Assembly (NCBI GenBank): GCA_029939835.1
Contig: JAOZSE010000003.1
Span: forward strand, 1-40,918
Length of the DNA stretch: 40,918 nt
Origin: Pontiellaceae bacterium
Lineage (GTDB): Bacteria; Verrucomicrobiota; Kiritimatiellia; Kiritimatiellales; Tichowtungiaceae
Direction of reading: 5' to 3'
Below are positions 1 through 7,560 of this stretch, piece after piece; within the stretch, counting starts at the first letter, position 1, and each line of letters begins with the position of its first letter. The position numbers were made by a program, and so were the translations under genes. The notes beneath the pieces are model-generated. The model had not been told where the DNA came from. It did not search any database and saw only the letters and a list, made by a program, of their open reading frames with translations.

Positions 1-1686
1 CGGCTTTTCCAGACTCTGGAAATCCGTGATGGCACTACCAACATTCTTGAATACAGTTACGACACCGCCGGACGCCTCGAAGTCCTTGATCGAAACAGTG
101 AACGGATTGACTATGCGTATAACGGTTCCCTGCTCACCAACGTGCTCTTTTCCGGTTCCGTCACCGGTCATCTCGGCTTCGTGTATGACAACGATTTTCG
201 GGTGGAGGAAATGACTGTCGGCAGTGAGGAAATCGGATTTGAATATGACGATGATGGCGCACTCACCCAGGCCGGAGAGCTTGGCCTGAATTATGCCCCC
301 GCCACCGGCTTCCTCACCAATGCCGTCTTGGGCGGCGTTTCCGAAAGCTATACCTATAACGGCTACGGTGAACTCCATGCCGGTCAGTCAGCCACCACCA
401 ATGCGCTTCTCTTCGCCTGCGAATACGAATACGACGCGCTCGGGCGTATCACCAACAAAACCGAAGTGATTCTCGATGAAACCAACACCTTCGCCTACGC
501 TTACGACACCATGGGAAGATTGAAGCAGGTATACACCAACGGTGCGCTGTGCAGCGCCTACGGATATGATGCCAACGGCAACCGGACTTCTTTCACTTCT
601 GCGACTGAGGTTGTCACCAACATGGTCTATGATGATCACGACCGGTTGCTCCGCGTAGACGGGGCTTCCAGCCTCGTCAGTTACACGTATGATCTGGCTG
701 GCGACCTGACTTCCGTGTCCTCTGCAACTTCTGTGGTTGAATATGACTACGACTCTTTCGGTAACCTGCTCAGCGCTGATTTGAACGTTACAAACATTGC
801 CTACACCATTGACCCGCTCAACCGACGAATTGGAAAAACGGTGAATGGAACACCCATTCAAAAATTCATCTACAAAGACCAGCTCAACCCTGTGGTCGAG
901 TTTGACGGCTCCAATAACGTGGTTTCGATCTTTGTCTATGCAGAGAAAGGTCATGTTCCTGCGTATATGCTCAAAGGAACGAACACCTATCGCATCATTT
1001 CTGATCATCTAGGAAGTGTGCGTTTAGTCATTGCTATTGCAGACGGTTCGGTGATGCAGAGAATAGACTATGATGAGTTTGGGAACGTTCTGCAGGACAC
1101 CAGCCCCGGATTCCAGCCGTTCGGGTTCCACGGCGGGCTCTATGACAGAGACACAGGATTTGTGCACTTCGGTGCAAGAGATTATGACCCAAAGGTTGGA
1201 AGATGGCTCACAAAAGATGCACTTGGCTTTGAAGGAGGGAATAATCTCTACCTCTTCTGCGGCAATGATTCGATCAACCGGATTGATCCGACGGGATTGG
1301 TCGATCTGAATTTATCGGGGGAGCATTCGGCTGATGAATATATTGGAAAGCTGGGCTATTATGATCTGGCCATTCATGGTAGAAGAAATGTGGGAATATT
1401 TGTCGATAAATACAACACCCCTATTCCTGTTGAAATAGTTTATGCATTAATGAAAGCTAATGGATACAGGGACGGGACTCCGATAAATTTAATTTCTTGT
1501 TATGCCGGGTTGGACAGTGGAGATGCTCGAAAACTCGCTAGTATGGCTGGTGCCGAAGTCTTAACATCTACTGGAGAAGTTGCGCTCGCGTATAAAAACC
1601 CGCCATACCTTAGCTGGCTTGGTCATCTTGAGCAGATCACAGATGGTGAGTGGGTGAAGTTAGGGCCTGAATCTTTTGAGAAATAA
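1..1686 (+). CDS. RHS/YD-repeat protein, 3' part (5' end outside window)
   Basis: The frame is open from base 1, so this is the C-terminal 561 residues of a larger protein. Many Tyr-Asp (YD) repeats such as YDALGR, YDTMGRL and YDANGNR fill residues 1 to about 340. They are followed by an RHS core with GARDYDPKVGRW and a final NRIDPTG at about residue 426-432. In RHS/polymorphic-toxin proteins this core forms a shell, and everything after DPxG is a variable toxin tip. The 129-residue tip here contains AIHG (His459) and NLISCYAG (Cys500), spaced like the His and Cys motifs of clan CD (caspase/C80-like) peptidases. The tip is visibly more AT-rich than the shell. The next gene starts 2 bases after the stop, the usual place for an immunity gene. 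The RHS class is certain; the peptidase idea is inference. Confidence 0.9.
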   Translation, partial: RLFQTLEIRDGTTNILEYSYDTAGRLEVLDRNSERIDYAYNGSLLTNVLFSGSVTGHLGFVYDNDFRVEEMTVGSEEIGFEYDDDGALTQAGELGLNYAPATGFLTNAVLGGVSESYTYNGYGELHAGQSATTNALLFACEYEYDALGRITNKTEVILDETNTFAYAYDTMGRLKQVYTNGALCSAYGYDANGNRTSFTSATEVVTNMVYDDHDRLLRVDGASSLVSYTYDLAGDLTSVSSATSVVEYDYDSFGNLLSADLNVTNIAYTIDPLNRRIGKTVNGTPIQKFIYKDQLNPVVEFDGSNNVVSIFVYAEKGHVPAYMLKGTNTYRIISDHLGSVRLVIAIADGSVMQRIDYDEFGNVLQDTSPGFQPFGFHGGLYDRDTGFVHFGARDYDPKVGRWLTKDALGFEGGNNLYLFCGNDSINRIDPTGLVDLNLSGEHSADEYIGKLGYYDLAIHGRRNVGIFVDKYNTPIPVEIVYALMKANGYRDGTPINLISCYAGLDSGDARKLASMAGAEVLTSTGEVALAYKNPPYLSWLGHLEQITDGEWVKLGPESFEK

Positions 1687-1687
1687 T

Positions 1688-2161
1688 ATGTTGTTATCTA
1701 ACAAAAAGACCTTGTTGCTTATGGTTTTCGCGTTTTTGTTGGCGGGAATGTTTATAGCATCTAAAATGATAGTTTGGCATTCTCCTCCTCGACTGAAAAA
1801 CTGGAAAAACATTTTCTTAGAAAGTATCCCCGGGTTCGATGAGATGATTGTTTGTCCAATGAGGAATGACGACCCAATATTCATGCTCCAAGATGCGGAT
1901 GATTTACAGGTCTTTCTAGATACAATGCAAATTGATGAGGCCAAATCAGAAACTGTTTTTATGGCGGGGGATATGAGATTTATTTTTAAGGGAAAGTCGA
2001 AACCTGTTCAAGTTTTAGAATTAGTCGGTGAAAGTCACTTAAGGTGGCGAAATGGAAACTGGCCTTCTGATGCGAAATTAACAGATGATTCTGCTCATCG
2101 ATTGAAAGAATGGCTGATTTCGAAAGGCATAGAGTTGGAGGAGGGAGACCTGAGCCCATAA
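1688..2161 (+). CDS. Small membrane-anchored protein, candidate immunity protein
   Basis: A 157-residue protein of no family I recognise. The N-terminus (residues about 5-27, KKTLLLMVFAFLLAGMFIAS) is one hydrophobic segment that could be a signal anchor, followed by a soluble acidic domain. The ATG lies 2 bases after the RHS stop. An in-frame TTG at 1676, overlapping the RHS gene, is a less likely start. The gene is AT-rich like the RHS tip and unlike coaE or rho downstream, which fits a horizontally exchanged toxin-tip plus immunity cassette. Function is inferred from position and composition only. Confidence 0.7.
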   Translation: MLLSNKKTLLLMVFAFLLAGMFIASKMIVWHSPPRLKNWKNIFLESIPGFDEMIVCPMRNDDPIFMLQDADDLQVFLDTMQIDEAKSETVFMAGDMRFIFKGKSKPVQVLELVGESHLRWRNGNWPSDAKLTDDSAHRLKEWLISKGIELEEGDLSP

Positions 2162-2246
2162 AACAGGACGGTTCGGAATGAGAGTTTCTCTCGGTCGAAG
2201 TCGCAACAGATCGTTTTATTTTTCTGAGCTTCGGGTGTAACAGAGG

Positions 2247-2274
2247 TTGACATTCCAGAGGTTTACGGTACTTT
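2247..2274 (+). promoter_or_regulatory. Possible sigma-70 promoter for coaE-rho
   Basis: TTGACA (2247-2252) and TACTTT (2269-2274) are separated by 16 bases, about 90 bases upstream of the chosen coaE start. This is motif matching only. Confidence 0.4.
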
Positions 2275-2363
2275 TTCCCCACATCACGGCATTCTTCTCC
2301 CTCTGTTCCCGATTTTTCGCCGTATGTTTCATCAGGTCTGTTTCATCTTTTTACCCTGAATGT

Positions 2364-2984
2364 ATGACATCGCAGCAACCGATCATTCTTGGCATTACCG
2401 GCGGAATTGCCTGCGGCAAAACCGAAGCGGGCCGAATTTTATCTGCTGAAGGATTCAAGGTGCTGGACAGCGACCTGCTGGCGCATGAACTGATGGCGGA
2501 AGGGCAGCCTGTTTATCAGAAGGTGGCCGAATATTTTGGCGAAGCGATTTTGTCAGAAGACGGAGAAATTGACCGCGCGAGGCTCGGAGAAAGAGTTTTC
2601 GCAGATTCCCAGGCGCGCGAAGCGCTGAACCGTCTGGTGCATCCGGCCGTGATTAAAGCCGCGCAGGAGTGGATGGCGACATGTCGCGCCGCAGGGCAGG
2701 ATGCGGCGGTACTGGTGCCGCTGCTGTTTGAGGCGGGCTGGACGGACGGCTGGGACGCGGTGATCTGCGTGACCGCGCCGGAAGAACAGGTTTTCCAATG
2801 TTTGGAAAAACGCGGGTTGACGCAGGATGAGGCTCGCAAACGGATCGCGGCGCAGATGCCGCTGGCTGAAAAAAAAGCCAAAGCTGATTTTAGTATAGAA
2901 AATAACGAATCGTTGGAGGCGTTGCACAGTGGAATGTTGAACCTGCTGGAGCGCATCCGGAACGAGAGGAATAATGATGAGTGA
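2364..2984 (+). CDS. coaE: Dephospho-CoA kinase
   Basis: CoaE phosphorylates the 3'-hydroxyl of dephospho-CoA, the last step of coenzyme A synthesis. The 206-residue length is normal for the family. The Walker A loop [17 protein letters not shown] is at residues 9-25, followed by the CoaE signatures [11 protein letters not shown] and [14 protein letters not shown] carries the conserved LLFE region, and the C-terminal lid has [17 protein letters not shown]. The open frame extends upstream to 2247, but that extension is not CoaE-like; the ATG at 2364 gives the standard N-terminus, although no strong ribosome site precedes it. The 3' end overlaps the rho start by about 11 bases, so the two are probably coupled. 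Confidence 0.93.
   Translation: MTSQQPIILGITGGIACGKTEAGRILSAEGFKVLDSDLLAHELMAEGQPVYQKVAEYFGEAILSEDGEIDRARLGERVFADSQAREALNRLVHPAVIKAAQEWMATCRAAGQDAAVLVPLLFEAGWTDGWDAVICVTAPEEQVFQCLEKRGLTQDEARKRIAAQMPLAEKKAKADFSIENNESLEALHSGMLNLLERIRNERNNDE
2791..2809. repeat. TTCCA/TGGAA palindrome inside coaE
   Basis: Perfect 8-base arms (TTTTCCAA, spacer TGT, TTGGAAAA). Related palindromes lie at 6-22 (RHS gene) and 19070-19086 (ribD). All three sit in the same reading frame and encode FQ(T/C)LE. Confidence 0.6.
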
Positions 2985-4467
2985 AGAAAAGGTGAATGTG
3001 GAAAAAACCAAGCCGCAGGAAGAACCGAAGCCAAAGGCCGAAAAAGAGGTCTCCACAGAGGAGACGCGGACCGAAGAGCGCCCGCCGCGCAATCAGGGCG
3101 GCAACGGACGGAGGAATAACAATAACCGCGGACGCAATAATAGCCGGCGCGGTCAGGGCGGAGGCGAGCCGCGCGAGATGGAGCCCGATCCCAATGCGAA
3201 GAAAATGCCCAAGCTGAAACTGTTCGAGCTGCAGGTGACAGAAATTCCCGAGCTGAAAGAACTGGCGGAAAAATATGATATCGAAGATCCCGCCGGCCTG
3301 CGCAAGCACGAATTGATTTTTGAAATTCTCAAAAAACAGATCCGCTGGGGCAACGAAGCGCTCTGCCGCGGCATCCTCGAAGTGCTGCCGGATAAATTTG
3401 GTTTCTTGCGCTCGTCAGAAAACAACTATTTGCCCAACCCCGAAGACATCTATGTCTCCCCGTCGCAGATTCGCCGTTTCGGGCTTCGCACCGGCGACCT
3501 GCTGGAGGGGCCGATCCGTCCGCCGAAATCGAAGGAACGTTTTTTCGCGCTGATGTCGATCGACAAGGTGAATAACAATACGCCAGAGAAAAACCGAAAC
3601 CGCATCCCGTTTGAAAATCTGACACCGCTCTTCCCCGACGAACGGCTGGGGCTTGAGACCACCGCGGATGAAATTTCCATGCGTGTGATGGATCTGGCGA
3701 CGCCGGTTGGCAAGGGGCAGCGCGGGCTGATTGTGGCGCCGCCGCGCACCGGTAAAACGGTGCTGCTGCAAAAAATTGCCAACAGCATTTCCACCAACAC
3801 TCCGGATGCCAAACTTATTATTCTGCTGATCGATGAGCGGCCGGAAGAGGTGACGGATATGGAGCGCACTACCAAGGCCGAAGTGCTCTCTTCAACCTTT
3901 GACGAGCATCCCGAGCGTCATGTGCAGGTTGCTGAAATCGTGATCGAAATGGCCAAACGCCGCGTAGAAAACGGCGATGACGTAATCATCCTGCTCGACA
4001 GTATTACCCGTCTGGCGCGCGCGTATAACACCATTCAGCCTCACAGCGGAAAGATTCTTTCCGGCGGGGTGGATGCCAATGCCCTGCATAAACCGAAACG
4101 CTTTTTCGGCGCGGCGCGCAACATCGAGGGCGGCGGCAGCCTGACCATTATTTCCACGGCCCTGGTGGATACCGGCAGCCGTATGGACGAAGTGATCTTT
4201 GAGGAGTTTAAGGGCACCGGCAATATGGAATTGGCGCTTGATCGCGATCTCGTCGGCAAGCGTATCTTCCCGGCGATCAACATCGAGAAGAGCGGCACCC
4301 GCAAAGAGGAGCTGCTGTTGCACAAAGATGAACTGGCAAAGGTCTGGACGCTGCGCAAAGCACTCAAGGATGTTCCGCCGGTCGAGGCAATGGAGCTGCT
4401 GATCAATCGCCTTAAAAAGACCAAGAGCAATGCCGAATTCCTGATGACCCTGCAAGCCCAAGCCTGA
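2974..4467 (+). CDS. rho: Transcription termination factor Rho
   Basis: Rho is a hexameric RNA-dependent ATPase helicase that terminates transcription. At 497 residues it is about 80 longer than the E. coli protein. The extra length is an N-terminal low-complexity arm (residues about 1-75), first Lys/Glu-rich and then rich in Asn, Arg and Gly. The Rho N-terminal and cold-shock-like RNA-binding domains follow ([20 protein letters not shown]). The ATPase core has Walker [13 protein letters not shown] and Walker [17 protein letters not shown], the [10 protein letters not shown] segment and the C-terminal GTRKEELLL region. Such arms are known in Rho of Bacteroidota and other phyla. An alternative ATG is at 2977. 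A hairpin terminator follows. Confidence 0.97.
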   Translation: MMSEEKVNVEKTKPQEEPKPKAEKEVSTEETRTEERPPRNQGGNGRRNNNNRGRNNSRRGQGGGEPREMEPDPNAKKMPKLKLFELQVTEIPELKELAEKYDIEDPAGLRKHELIFEILKKQIRWGNEALCRGILEVLPDKFGFLRSSENNYLPNPEDIYVSPSQIRRFGLRTGDLLEGPIRPPKSKERFFALMSIDKVNNNTPEKNRNRIPFENLTPLFPDERLGLETTADEISMRVMDLATPVGKGQRGLIVAPPRTGKTVLLQKIANSISTNTPDAKLIILLIDERPEEVTDMERTTKAEVLSSTFDEHPERHVQVAEIVIEMAKRRVENGDDVIILLDSITRLARAYNTIQPHSGKILSGGVDANALHKPKRFFGAARNIEGGGSLTIISTALVDTGSRMDEVIFEEFKGTGNMELALDRDLVGKRIFPAINIEKSGTRKEELLLHKDELAKVWTLRKALKDVPPVEAMELLINRLKKTKSNAEFLMTLQAQA

Positions 4468-4490
4468 CGCCTCTCCGTGAGCGCATCGAA

Positions 4491-4519
4491 AGCCGTCCCG
4501 CACTGCGGGGCGGCTTTTT
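4491..4519 (+). terminator. Rho-independent terminator after rho
   Basis: An 11-base-pair stem (AGCCGTCCCGC / GCGGGGCGGCT, one G-U pair) with a 3-base loop is followed by a run of T. It lies 24 bases after the rho stop. Confidence 0.85.
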
Positions 4520-4643
4520 CTATATTGACTGTTTTTGATGTGGAAACGGTGCCCGGTGTGGTACGATTTTCTGGTTAGCGGGACACTATTTTCTACACTC
4601 AGACGTTATATAAAAAAGCGGGAAACGGTCTACTGAGGGACTT

Positions 4644-6206
4644 ATGAAACGAAAACGGGTAAAAGTTCTGGTTTTCGGCCTGGTTGCGCTCGCCCTGACA
4701 TGTGCCGGGGCGAAGACGTATCCGCAGAATGTCGTGGACGGCCACGCGTCCGCGCAGATCCAGAAAGACGGGTTTCAGCCTTCGGAACTCTGTTCCGACG
4801 AGGTTTTTGTGCGGCGCGTTTATCTCGATGTGATCGGCACGCTGCCGACCGTCGGCGAAGCCCGGGCTTTTCTCGAACGACCCGGCCGCAGCAAACGGAC
4901 CCGTTTGATTGACGAGCTGATCGCGCGCGACGAGTTCGCACTGTATCTCGGCCTGAAGTGGTGCGACCTGCTGCGGGTGAAGGCGGAGTTTCCGAGTAAT
5001 CTTTGGCCGAATGCGGTACAGGCCTATCACCGATGGGTGGTCGATGCCTTCCGCAATAACATGCCGTACGATCAGTTTGCCCGCGCGCTGCTCACCACAA
5101 GCGGGAGCAACTTTCGCGATCCCCCCGTCAATTTCTACCGCCCGTTCCAGAAGCGCACTCCGCGCAATCTTTTCGAGACCGCCGCCCTCATTTTCATGGG
5201 CATGCGCCTCGAAAAAGCAGAGTTCTCCGAAGAGGAACTGCTTGGAATGGATGCTTTCTTTGCCAAGGTGGCCTACAAGAAGACCGCCGAATGGAAAGAG
5301 GAGATTGTATACTTTGATCCAACCCTGAAGTTTCTTCATCCGGTGACTCAGGAGCCGGTTTCCCCGACACCGCTGAACGGAAAGCCGGTGAAGCTGGGGG
5401 ATCTCGACGACCCGCGCATTGCATTCGCGGACTGGCTGACTGCACCGGACAACCCGTGGTTTTCCAAAGTAATCGTCAACCGGATTTGGCATCAGCTTTT
5501 GGGGCGGGGAATCATCCATGAAGTAGACGATATCCGCCCGGACAACCCCCCGTGGAGTCCGGAACTGCTGGCCTTTTTGGAAAAAGAACTGATCGTCAGC
5601 GGATATGATTTGAAGCACATCTATCGCATTATTCTCAACTCGGACACCTATCAGCGCTCATCGGTCCCGACCCCGGAAAATGCAGCCGATGAGGCCGGGT
5701 TCTCGCATTACCGGATGCGCCGAATGGATGCGGAGGTGTTGATTGATGCTCTCTGTCAGATCACGGGAACATTCGAGGAATATTCCAGCGCCATCCCTGA
5801 GCCGTTTACCTATATTCCTAAAAAACAGCGCTCGATTGCGCTGGCAGACGGGAGCATCAAATCGCCGTTCCTCGAAATGTTCGGACGCCCCGGCCGCGAC
5901 ACCTCCTATGAGTCGGATCGAAACAGTGACGTTTCCGTTTTTCAGTCCCTGCATATGCTCAACTCGTCGCATATTCAGGACAAAATTATGAATAGTCCGC
6001 TCCTGAAAGAACTGTTGCGAACGGAGCGGAATTCGGCCCGGCGACTTGAGGAGCTCTATTTACACATTCTTTCGCGATTCCCGACCGATGAAGAAAAAAA
6101 GACGATTTCAGAGTACCAAAAAACCAGCGGCTTAAATGCCGATCAGGTTGCCTACGATCTGGCGTGGAGTTTGATCAACAGCAAGGAATTTATGTTGCGA
6201 CACTAA
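4644..6206 (+). CDS. Secreted DUF1549/DUF1553 (PSD1) protein
   Basis: A 520-residue exported protein: MKRKRVKVLVFGLVALALTC is a signal peptide. Residues about 35-215 match DUF1549 (EVFVRRVYLDVIGTLPT, RTRLIDELI, PYDQFARALL). Residues about 255-515 match DUF1553 (DPRIAFADWLT, NPWFSKVIVNRIWHQLLGRG, HIYRIILNSDTYQRSS, ELYLHILSRFPT). These proteins abound in Planctomycetes and relatives, usually beside DUF1501 genes as here; their biochemical role is not established. The usual end of DUF1549 carries a Cys/His-rich CAQCHDHP-type motif. Here the equivalent stretch (about 183-205, FMGMRLEKAEF) has no Cys or His. A ribosome site (GAGGGA) precedes the ATG. It is the first gene of a four-gene operon. Confidence 0.88.
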   Translation: MKRKRVKVLVFGLVALALTCAGAKTYPQNVVDGHASAQIQKDGFQPSELCSDEVFVRRVYLDVIGTLPTVGEARAFLERPGRSKRTRLIDELIARDEFALYLGLKWCDLLRVKAEFPSNLWPNAVQAYHRWVVDAFRNNMPYDQFARALLTTSGSNFRDPPVNFYRPFQKRTPRNLFETAALIFMGMRLEKAEFSEEELLGMDAFFAKVAYKKTAEWKEEIVYFDPTLKFLHPVTQEPVSPTPLNGKPVKLGDLDDPRIAFADWLTAPDNPWFSKVIVNRIWHQLLGRGIIHEVDDIRPDNPPWSPELLAFLEKELIVSGYDLKHIYRIILNSDTYQRSSVPTPENAADEAGFSHYRMRRMDAEVLIDALCQITGTFEEYSSAIPEPFTYIPKKQRSIALADGSIKSPFLEMFGRPGRDTSYESDRNSDVSVFQSLHMLNSSHIQDKIMNSPLLKELLRTERNSARRLEELYLHILSRFPTDEEKKTISEYQKTSGLNADQVAYDLAWSLINSKEFMLRH

Positions 6207-6225
6207 GTCGCAAGGAGGTGGAGTC

Positions 6226-7560
6226 ATGAAGAGCAGAAATGGCATCACACGGCGCGACATGCTCAAGCTCAGCACGCTGGGGGCCGCCGGATTAACTTTC
6301 TACGGCGGGCTGGCTTCCAAAGCGCTGGGCGCGGTCAACCCGTTGAAGGCCAAAGCCAAATCGGTGATTCAGATTTGGCTTTGGGGCGGGCCTTCGCATC
6401 TGGACACCTTCGACCCCAAACCCGAAGCGGGTGCCGACTATTGCGGAAAGTACACCAACCCGATTTCCACCAACGTCGATGGCATCCAGATATGTCAGGC
6501 GCTTCCGCAACTCGCCAAAATCGCTGATAAATACGCACTGTTGCGCGGTATGACCCACGGCAACAACGGCCACGAAACGGCCTCGTACATGGTTATGAGC
6601 GGAACCAAGCCTGTCGATGGCGTTGTTAACCCCTCCATGGGATCGGTGGTTTCGCTCAAGAAGGGCTATGATGCGGGCTATACCGGCCTCATTCCACCGT
6701 ATGTCACATTGGTTCGACCTCAGGGCCGTTTTTCCGAAGCGGGCTTCCTCGGCTCGAAATACAAACCGTTTTCCACCGGCGGCAATCCCACTAAAACCCC
6801 GTTTGCTGTCGAGGGGATTGTCGCCAAAGGCATCACCGAAACGCGTCAGAGAAGCCGTCGCGAACTGCTCGGAAATCTCGATACATTCGGGCGGAAAATG
6901 GCCGGTGATCCGTTGGTCGACAAAATGGGTAAAAATAACGAAGAGGCCTATTCGCTGATTCTCGGGGAAGCTAAAAAGACCTTCGACCTTTCGACGGAGG
7001 CCAACGAACTTCGGCAGGCGTACGGGCGCAACAGTTTTCTGGGGCAGTCCTGCCTGCAGGCACGTAAGCTGGTGGAAGCGGGGGTTCCGTTTGTCACCAT
7101 CAACTCCTCTAAATGGGACACCCATAAAAAGCATTTTGAGGCCATGCAGAGCATGCTTCCTGATTTGGATCGGTCAGTCGCCACACTGTTGACCGATCTG
7201 GATCAGCGCGGCCTGCTCGACTCCACCATCGTCTGGGTCGGTGGCGAATTCGGCCGCGGGCCGAAAATTCAGATGGAGGCTCCGTGGAACGGCGGGCGCA
7301 GCCATTATGGCAAGGCCTTCAGCCATCTGGTTGCGGGCGGCGGTTTTCAGGGCGGGCAGGTCGTCGGAGCCACGGACGGACGCGGTGAAAACGTTACCGA
7401 CCGAAAGATATATCCGTGGGATCTCATTGCCAGCATGTATGAACTGCTCGGCATCGACCCGTTTGGAACCTTGCCGCACCCTGAGGGCAAGCTGGCCCAT
7501 GTTTCTCCGCTGGCGGACAGCGGCATCGAAACCGGCGGAATTCTCCGGGAGATTATGTGA
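6226..7560 (+). CDS. DUF1501 protein with Tat signal
   Basis: A 444-residue protein of the DUF1501 family (alkaline-phosphatase-like fold, often called sulfatase-like). The N-terminus has a twin-arginine motif, TRRDMLKLSTLGAAG, so export folded by Tat is expected. Family landmarks are IQIWLWGGPSHLDTFDPKP near residue 46-64, LRGMTHGNNGHE, VTINSSKWDTHKKH, VWVGGEFGRGPKI and GGRSHYGKAFSHLVAGGG. A strong AAGGAGGTGG ribosome site lies just before the ATG. It follows the DUF1549/DUF1553 gene by 19 bases and its stop overlaps the next ATG (TGATG), so the trio is translated together. Substrate is unknown. Confidence 0.92.
   Translation: MKSRNGITRRDMLKLSTLGAAGLTFYGGLASKALGAVNPLKAKAKSVIQIWLWGGPSHLDTFDPKPEAGADYCGKYTNPISTNVDGIQICQALPQLAKIADKYALLRGMTHGNNGHETASYMVMSGTKPVDGVVNPSMGSVVSLKKGYDAGYTGLIPPYVTLVRPQGRFSEAGFLGSKYKPFSTGGNPTKTPFAVEGIVAKGITETRQRSRRELLGNLDTFGRKMAGDPLVDKMGKNNEEAYSLILGEAKKTFDLSTEANELRQAYGRNSFLGQSCLQARKLVEAGVPFVTINSSKWDTHKKHFEAMQSMLPDLDRSVATLLTDLDQRGLLDSTIVWVGGEFGRGPKIQMEAPWNGGRSHYGKAFSHLVAGGGFQGGQVVGATDGRGENVTDRKIYPWDLIASMYELLGIDPFGTLPHPEGKLAHVSPLADSGIETGGILREIM

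Noticed and set aside
2161-2364. Extension of the coaE frame to 2247
   Set aside because: The extra 39 residues are Phe/Cys-rich and not part of CoaE, whose P-loop sits near the N-terminus; the stretch also contains the likely promoter.
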